From contig NZ_JHAC01000093.1 of NCBI RefSeq assembly GCF_000599865.1, positions 112,501 through 125,000 on the forward strand: DNA of 12,500 bases. The letters run 5' to 3'. A program made the translations under genes and the position numbers. How positions within the stretch are numbered: position 1 is the stretch's first letter; the number at the start of each line of letters is the position of its first letter. Below the pieces are notes generated by a model. The model saw only the letters and a program-made list of their open reading frames with translations, made no database searches and was not told the origin of the DNA. This document shows, piece by piece, positions 7,819 to 12,500 of this stretch. The stretch comes from Deinococcus phoenicis (lineage in GTDB: Bacteria > Deinococcota > Deinococci > Deinococcales > Deinococcaceae).

Positions 7819-7840
7819 GGGCGCGCAGCTTGGCGCGCCC
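7819..7840 (-). promoter_or_regulatory. GC-rich stem-loop between the small peptide ORF and the glycosyltransferase
   Basis: GGGCGCGC (7819-7826) and GCGCGCCC (7833-7840) form a perfect 8-bp stem with a 6-nt loop, 16 nt before the glycosyltransferase ATG. No T-run follows. A weaker stem AGCGG/CCGCT spans the small ORF's stop codon (7859-7875). Together they could act as attenuator, partial terminator or mRNA stabiliser. Confidence 0.6.
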
Positions 7841-7867
7841 ACGAGATGGATGTTTTGGAAGCGGTGT

Positions 7868-7930
7868 TCAGCCGCTCTTGGCGCCGCAATCGCCACGGCG
7901 GGCTTTGCTGGGCTTCACCACGTACTTCAT
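7868..7930 (-). CDS. Predicted 20-aa peptide (precursor or leader peptide)
   Basis: On the - strand an ATG at 7930-7928 opens 20 codons to TGA at 7870-7868, encoding [20 protein letters not shown]. The start has the strongest Shine-Dalgarno of the window (GGGAGGTGA, 7943-7935), 7 nt from the GGAGG core to ATG, so translation is likely. The peptide is basic, with a KxxKARR segment and one Cys in GDCG. It has no signal peptide or hydrophobic helix. The glycosyltransferase follows after 65 nt that contain two stem-loops. Two readings fit. It may be a minimal modified-peptide precursor whose short C-terminus (about DCGAKSG) is modified by the enzyme. Or it may be a regulatory leader peptide: KAR fits the R/K-x-R/K macrolide-arrest motif. 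I know no named family. Confidence 0.6.
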   Translation of the reverse strand: MKYVVKPSKARRGDCGAKSG

Positions 7931-7934
7931 CTGT

Positions 7935-7943
7935 TCACCTCCC
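7935..7943 (-). promoter_or_regulatory. Shine-Dalgarno of the 20-aa ORF
   Basis: GGGAGGTGA on the - strand is nearly the full anti-16S match, 7 nt (from GGAGG) before ATG 7930. It decides that this very short frame is real, since neighbouring genes have weak or no such site. Confidence 0.75.
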
Positions 7944-8075
7944 TTCCCCAGTGCGTGAACGCCGTTCTCACGACGTGCAAAGGTTGGTGCCACGCGGTGC
8001 TGTGCCGTCTTTGGCCGCTTCCGCGAAGTAAAGGGGCAAGGTTTTCTTGTGATTGAACTTGAAGGAGGTACATTC

Positions 8076-8100
8076 CACTCAGAACTTGCACCTGAATAGG
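8076..8100 (+). repeat. IS left terminal inverted repeat
   Basis: It begins CACTCAGAACTTGCACCT. Compared with the reverse complement of the right end it differs at two adjacent positions (AA versus GT) within the first 18 bp and at two more within 25 bp. Confidence 0.85.
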
Positions 8101-8135
8101 TAGCGAAAAGGCGCTCCCAGACGCGAGAAAGAGGA

Positions 8136-9228
<1,093 letters not shown>

Positions 9229-9337
9229 GTGATAGAGACAGAATAACAGGTGTGATGTGAAGAAATTCATGCTTGTCTGCCCCTCATTTCCTCTTCATCA
9301 CAGTGGCACCTAACGTTGAGGCCGTCCTACCGGTACT

Positions 9338-10069
9338 TCATTCCGGCACCACCACCTCGAACTTCCCGAGGGGCACGCCGGGCGGCAGCTTGTCTTTGCG
9401 AACCTTCCGGGGCGGGTGGTGCTCGTGCACGCGATGTAGCAGACCTCGGATCACCACCACACCCACGCGCACGTTCTTGCGGAGTTCCCCCTCGGTCGTC
9501 GTGGCGTGCAGGCGGTAGGCACTCCCGGTGCTGCGCCTCACCGTGAAGCGGTGGCTGCGGCGGGCCTCTAAATAGAGGGTGGGGGAGATCGGCCCGCCTG
9601 GGGCAAGCTGCACGCCCCGCACCTCGACGACCTTCAGGCCGAGGTCCTGGAGCTGGCGGATAACCTGGGCGTACTCACTTGTGCGCTTCGCCTGAATCGC
9701 GGGCCATTCGTCCGCTGTGGCACTGCCCTCCAGGGGGAACTTGAACTCGCGGACCCGGTGACTCTCCCAGGCCTGGTTGACGTGCATCGCGCAGTGGTCC
9801 CAGACCTCGTTGAAGAGGGCGGGCATCCGACGCTCAGGGGCCAGCAGCAGCTTCGCATCCCGGTAGGCCTGCTCGATCTCCTGCACCTGCCGGGCATACC
9901 GCATGAGCAGGTGCTCGTCCTCGATCACGGCCAGGAAGCGCTCGAACTGCCATTCCCCAGGAGCGGGGCGCTCGCTCCCTTCCGCCCGCCACACGGCGTA
10001 CCGGCGCAACTGGGTTTGCAGCGCCGCGAGCTGTGGGGTGGGGTCGGGGAGATCGGGGCTGGCGGGCAT
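9338..10069 (-). CDS. Hypothetical protein, about 243 aa
   Basis: A soluble protein with a helical N-terminal half (QLAALQTQLRRYAVWRAEGS, LMRYARQVQEIEQAYRDAKL) and a strand-rich C-terminal half (VVEVRGVQLAPGGPISPTLY, RVGVVVIRGLLHRVHEHHPP). There is no signal peptide or membrane helix, and I recognise no family. The frame is open up to 10141. I chose ATG 10069 because a TATCAT -10 box (10082-10077) lies 7 nt before it, the leaderless spacing seen at other genes here, and because upstream codons run through two palindromes. It follows two overlapping hypothetical genes on the same strand but has its own promoter-like region. Confidence 0.65.
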   Translation of the reverse strand: MPASPDLPDPTPQLAALQTQLRRYAVWRAEGSERPAPGEWQFERFLAVIEDEHLLMRYARQVQEIEQAYRDAKLLLAPERRMPALFNEVWDHCAMHVNQAWESHRVREFKFPLEGSATADEWPAIQAKRTSEYAQVIRQLQDLGLKVVEVRGVQLAPGGPISPTLYLEARRSHRFTVRRSTGSAYRLHATTTEGELRKNVRVGVVVIRGLLHRVHEHHPPRKVRKDKLPPGVPLGKFEVVVPE

Positions 10070-10076
10070 CAAGAAT

Positions 10077-10107
10077 ATGATAGGGAAAGTCCCTATCTTC
10101 CTCTCAA
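10077..10107 (-). promoter_or_regulatory. Predicted promoter overlapped by a perfect palindrome
   Basis: On the - strand TTGAGA (10107-10102), a 19-nt spacer and TATCAT (10082-10077) precede ATG 10069 by 7 nt. GATAGGGA-AAG-TCCCTATC (10079-10097), a perfect 8-3-8 inverted repeat, fills the spacer and overlaps the -10 box. That is the position of a repressor operator. The regulator is unknown. Confidence 0.55.
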
Positions 10108-10133
10108 GACTGCCCGAGGGCCGAGCAGTCTTG
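10105..10133. repeat. 9-bp perfect inverted repeat, possible hairpin
   Basis: CAAGACTGC (10105-10113) and GCAGTCTTG (10125-10133) are separated by 11 nt. The repeat lies between the end of the 80-aa gene and the promoter of the 243-aa gene. Without a T-run it is a weak terminator candidate; it could also be a second regulatory site, as it abuts the -35 box. Confidence 0.5.
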
Positions 10134-10157
10134 CTTTCCAACTTAGGGGCCGCCCAG

Positions 10158-10400
10158 TTAAGAGGTCATCCGCTTCTTGATCGCCGCTGCCGTTTCCAGC
10201 AGCACGCGGCGTCCCTCCACCCAGTCCAGAACCTCTTGCCAGGCCTCGCGGGTTTCCGCGCTCTCCGCGTGTGTCAAACCTGAACGCAAGAAGCGTTCCA
10301 TCCGACCCCATTCGGCCATCACCGCTGTCCGGGCCTCTTCGGACAGCGCGAGCCACTGCGACGTGCCTTCCCTGATCTCCTCTGGAATCTCAGCGGACAC
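10158..10400 (-). CDS. Small hypothetical protein, 80 aa
   Basis: An acidic-to-neutral, largely helical protein (SQWLALSEEARTAVMAEWGR, EAWQEVLDWVEGRRVLLETA) with a basic end (IKKRMTS). There is no membrane segment and no recognised family. The start overlaps the end of the 138-aa gene by 11 bp on the same strand, typical of translational coupling, so the two probably act together. Third-position GC supports the frame. Confidence 0.6.
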   Translation of the reverse strand: MSAEIPEEIREGTSQWLALSEEARTAVMAEWGRMERFLRSGLTHAESAETREAWQEVLDWVEGRRVLLETAAAIKKRMTS

Positions 10401-10806
10401 GGCCCGGCTCCTCTGGGAGACGCGGTGCTGTGGCCCTCAGCACACCCCGGGCGTGCAACAGGGCCAGCTCGCGTTCGTCGTCGCTGTACTCCTCCGGGTG
10501 GCTCACCATCTCGGCCAGTTCCTCGACCGTCCGGCGCAGCTTGCGAACCAGCGTTTCCTCCCGCTGTGCCTCTCCGGGCGGCCACCGCAGCTCTGCGGTG
10601 TCAGGCAGCCGGAGGCTCACCTGGTTGTCCCAGCCGCTTCCCAGGCGAAGATAGAAGACCCCGTACTGTTGGGCGTCCATCTCGAAGCGCACCGGGAGCC
10701 ATCCCTGCTCCAGCGAGACCTCCAGCACTTGGCCGCAGGAGATGGGCTGGCCGCCGAGGTAGTACCGCCGTCCGCCGTCGTCATGCACTTCTTCCAGTCG
10801 TGCCAT
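10390..10806 (-). CDS. Hypothetical protein with DUF5348-like N-terminus, 138 aa
   Basis: Residues ~14-55 (RRYYLGGQPISCGQVLEVSL, GWLPVRFEM, YGVFYLRLG) follow the pattern of DUF5348 proteins: a small strand-rich domain with GG-x-x-I-x-CG and a W-x-x-x-R strand. That assignment is from memory of the pattern and is moderate. The C-terminal half is helical and charged (ETLVRKLRRTVEELAEMVSH). ATG 10806 is supported by a Shine-Dalgarno AGGGAGGG (10819-10812) 5 nt upstream. The gene overlaps the following 80-aa gene. The function is unknown; such domains are common in plasmid and mobile DNA. Confidence 0.62.
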   Translation of the reverse strand: MARLEEVHDDGGRRYYLGGQPISCGQVLEVSLEQGWLPVRFEMDAQQYGVFYLRLGSGWDNQVSLRLPDTAELRWPPGEAQREETLVRKLRRTVEELAEMVSHPEEYSDDERELALLHARGVLRATAPRLPEEPGRVR

Positions 10807-10945
10807 GTGGACCCTCCCTATCTCTCAGCTTAGTGATTTTGGGCCGCTTTGGATTGCATCCCCCTGTTCTCCCGGTTCGGCTCGTGGGCACTCGCCTCAC
10901 TCTGGATTACGGGTAGATTCCGCCTTTCGGTTGCAGACGCAGGGT

Positions 10946-11344
10946 TTATCGAATGACTGTGACCTCAACGCTGAGACTCACGCTGTTCCAGGCCCGATCC
11001 GTGGTCAGGACCGCCACGCCCAGCCGTTGCCCCAGGGCTAGGCAGTAACGGTCGCCGAGAGACAGCCCAGCGCTGCGGGTGGTCGGGTACAGGTCGGCCA
11101 CCGCTTCGGCGTCCTGCGGTTGCCCTGGGTCCACCGTCAGAAGCTGGCCCAGGATGCCGCGCTCGGTAAGCTGCCGGGTGACGTCCGAAGGTGTAGCGCC
11201 TCGACTGGCCAGCTTGGTCACGACTTCGGCCCAATTCACCGTGTGGATGGTTGCGCCTTGATTCAAGGCCGTGTCCACTCGTTCGGAGTCGGGTTCCCCC
11301 TGAAGCCAGGCTAAGAGGGCGGAAGCATCAAGGACGCTACTCAT
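10946..11344 (-). CDS. vapC: VapC-type PIN-domain toxin
   Basis: A 132-aa PIN-domain ribonuclease. The metal-binding acidic residues are all present: Asp6 (SSVLDASALLAWL), Glu40 (NWAEVVTKL), Asp98 (LSLGDRYCLALG) and Asp116 (LTTDRAW). VapC toxins cleave RNA, often tRNA or rRNA, when not held by their antitoxin. Its ATG overlaps the antitoxin stop as ATGA, so the pair is translationally coupled. The length and motif order are normal, so the gene should be functional. The specific RNA target cannot be read from sequence. Confidence 0.9.
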   Translation of the reverse strand: MSSVLDASALLAWLQGEPDSERVDTALNQGATIHTVNWAEVVTKLASRGATPSDVTRQLTERGILGQLLTVDPGQPQDAEAVADLYPTTRSAGLSLGDRYCLALGQRLGVAVLTTDRAWNSVSLSVEVTVIR

Positions 11345-11601
11345 TCCCGTGCTGCCTCTTCATGCCGTTCCCGCACCAGTTCGTCAGCCAGGGAAACGCC
11401 GTCAGGAACCAGATGGGCGAACATCCCCCGCGCCGAGGCGACGGCGTGCCCTGCCGTCACAAGTTCTGCCTTACCCTTCTCCGTGACCCGTGCTATCAGA
11501 CGCTCACCTGGCTCTATTCCCATACTCTGGCGAAAGGCTACCGGCAAGAACACTCGCCCGTTCTCCTTCACTTCTAAAGTGAATGCCTCTATTGCGCTCA
11601 T
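11341..11601 (-). CDS. vapB: VapB-type antitoxin with AbrB/MazE-like DNA-binding fold
   Basis: An 86-aa protein. Residues ~8-48 (LEVKENGRVFLPVAFRQSMG, then IEPGERLIARV) form the swapped-hairpin AbrB/SpoVT DNA-binding fold. The C-terminal segment (FAHLVPDGVSLADELVRERH) is the usual helix that wraps the PIN toxin. It lies directly before vapC with a 4-bp overlap (ATGA). Antitoxins of this kind repress their own operon, with the toxin as co-repressor. A TAAGCT -10-like box lies 6 nt before the ATG. Confidence 0.88.
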   Translation of the reverse strand: MSAIEAFTLEVKENGRVFLPVAFRQSMGIEPGERLIARVTEKGKAELVTAGHAVASARGMFAHLVPDGVSLADELVRERHEEAARE

Positions 11602-11607
11602 GGGGCA

Positions 11608-11613
11608 AGCTTA
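11608..11613 (-). promoter_or_regulatory. Possible leaderless -10 box of vapBC
   Basis: TAAGCT on the - strand ends 6 nt before ATG 11601, the spacing seen for arsC and the marR gene. No -35 box is evident at 16-19 nt. An alternative pair TTGGTC (11679-11674) and TAGTTT (11657-11652), spacer 16 nt, would give a leader of about 45 nt. Confidence 0.3.
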
Positions 11614-11637
11614 CCATTTCTGCCGTTGCCCCCCCTC

Positions 11638-11665
11638 TTGCCCCTGCTTTTAAACTACCTATAAT
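11638..11665 (+). promoter_or_regulatory. Predicted + strand promoter divergent from vapBC
   Basis: TTGCCC (11638-11643), a 16-nt spacer and a consensus TATAAT (11660-11665). It reads toward the broken gene at 11828, leaving a leader of about 155 nt (11666-11827) in which I see no convincing gene. Confidence 0.5.
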
Positions 11666-11827
11666 AGAGATTAGACCAAGAATAAGAGGGAGAGGCAGCC
11701 GGGCTGGTCAAGGTGGGCTCAGACCTGAGATACCTACCGCAACGTGAGACTTGGCTGGAGCAGCAGTCCCAGCCCGTCCTCACCACAAGCGGCGTGTGGG
11801 TCCTCCGGCTCTCGCAAAGCCCGCGCT

Positions 11828-12369
11828 ATGGTAGGGCGCGTGACGCGCTGGCGGGCTTTCGAACACGATGGAACCACCTTCGACCTGAGGCATCTGGACC
11901 CCTTCGAGTGTGACTTCGTGCAGCCCGGCAAGGACGGCAAACCCCCTGTGACGTATCCGGTGTGGGTCCATTTCAGCCACCATTGCTTCACCGAGGGGGT
12001 CAAGCTCGGGGATGACCCGGCGTGGCAGTACCGCCACGTGTCCAACCGGGACTTCCGGACGTTCGACGTGACGCGCTACGAGCTGTCTCGGCGCCTGCCA
12101 GCCCTGATCCGCGACCTGGTCGGCCGTAAGTGTTATCACACCGGGCATGGCAACTACTTCACCATTGAACTGATCGAGAATGGGGACAGGTGGAGTACGA
12201 GGTCTACTTCAAGCCGTACAGGGTGGGCAAGCAGTTGCGTCTCGTGGTGGAGAGCGCCTTTCCACGCGACCCCTCACGCCTGGCAAGCCGGCCAAAGACC
12301 AAGCCTGTGCGGTTTGAGATTCTGCTGCATAACACCCGAGTGGGCAAACACACCCGCGTGAGTGGTTGA
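11828..12369 (+). pseudogene. Conserved hypothetical gene broken by a one-base frameshift
   Basis: From ATG 11828 the frame encodes MVGRVTRWRAFEHDGTTFDL, FECDFVQPGKDGKPPVTYPV, HFSHHCF and KCYHTGHGNYFTIELIENGD. At about 12187 the coding signal moves to the -1 frame and continues QVEYEVYFKPYRVGKQLRLV, VRFEILLHNTRVGKHTRVSG, stop 12367-12369. Restoring one C after GGGGAC gives a continuous protein of about 180 aa (...ENGDQVEYEV...). If unrepaired, the first frame runs on with low-quality codons to 12361. No signal peptide or membrane helix is present. The style resembles conserved proteins of unknown function sometimes labelled stationary-phase adaptation proteins; I am not sure of that link. The cause could be true decay or a base-calling error. 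Confidence 0.7.
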
Positions 12370-12383
12370 CGGCAGCAAACGAA

Positions 12384-12405
12384 AGGACCACCCGAAGGTG
12401 GTCCT
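12384..12405 (+). terminator. Hairpin after the frameshifted gene
   Basis: AGGACCACC (12384-12392) and GGTGGTCCT (12397-12405) form a perfect 9-bp stem with a CGAA tetraloop, 14 nt after the stop codon. Only GTT follows instead of a T-run, so termination may be weak. No gene is seen in the remaining 12406-12500. Confidence 0.6.
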
Positions 12406-12500
12406 GTTCACGGCAATGGAAGCTGAATCCTCTTGGGTATAACCACACTTGGGTGGAAGCCCTGGCGGGCGGGACTAGAGCACAACGGTTTCCCGGTTCA

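Noticed and set aside
7803..7889. TTG start at 7889 for the glycosyltransferase
   Set aside because: The extra 29 residues run through the stem-loop and are not like the family N-terminus, which begins MRVLLCTLSSPG at 7802.
11713..11913. 66-codon + strand frame before the frameshifted gene
   Set aside because: It overlaps the real gene in another frame, has no Shine-Dalgarno and shows no recognisable content.

Overview
The window is high-GC bacterial DNA (coding frames strongly prefer G/C in the third position) that looks like an accessory region or plasmid of a Deinococcus-type bacterium. The taxon is an inference. It rests on GC content, on protein style, and on several genes whose -10 box (TANNNT) lies only 6-7 nt before the start codon, the leaderless arrangement common in Deinococcus. 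No rRNA, tRNA, CRISPR array or replication origin was seen.

Positions 1-1350: the end of a membrane-anchored protein, a frameshifted hypothetical gene and a further hypothetical gene, all on the + strand. Positions 1320-4590: an arsenic island. It holds a thioredoxin-type arsenate reductase (arsC) with its own promoter, then a tightly overlapping operon of a MarR-type regulator, an ArsN2-like acetyltransferase fused in frame to a DUF6428-like domain, and an MFS exporter. The regulator gene is preceded and entered by three similar palindromes (TGTTG-N7-CAAC) spaced in multiples of 16 bp, probably its operators. Positions 4612-5199: wreckage, namely a receiver-domain gene lacking its 5' end and the C-terminal remnant of a Tn3-family transposase.

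Positions 5443-7943: a DHA3-type MFS transporter (+) facing a GT-B/GT1-type glycosyltransferase (-). Upstream of the glycosyltransferase lies a 20-codon ORF with a near-perfect Shine-Dalgarno sequence, followed by GC-rich stem-loops. This could be a tiny modified-peptide cassette or a leader-peptide attenuator controlling a drug-inactivation gene. It is the most novel-looking element of the window.

Positions 8076-9231: a complete IS4/IS701-like insertion sequence with 25-bp imperfect terminal inverted repeats and no visible target duplication. Positions 9338-11601 (all -): a hypothetical gene whose promoter contains a perfect 8-3-8 palindrome, two overlapping hypothetical genes (one DUF5348-like), and a VapBC toxin-antitoxin pair. 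Positions 11638-12405: a + strand promoter, a conserved hypothetical gene broken by an apparent single-base deletion, and a terminator-like hairpin.

The mix of resistance genes, a toxin-antitoxin pair, an IS, a Tn3 fragment and three genes with frameshift or fusion events fits a mobile, partly decaying accessory segment.
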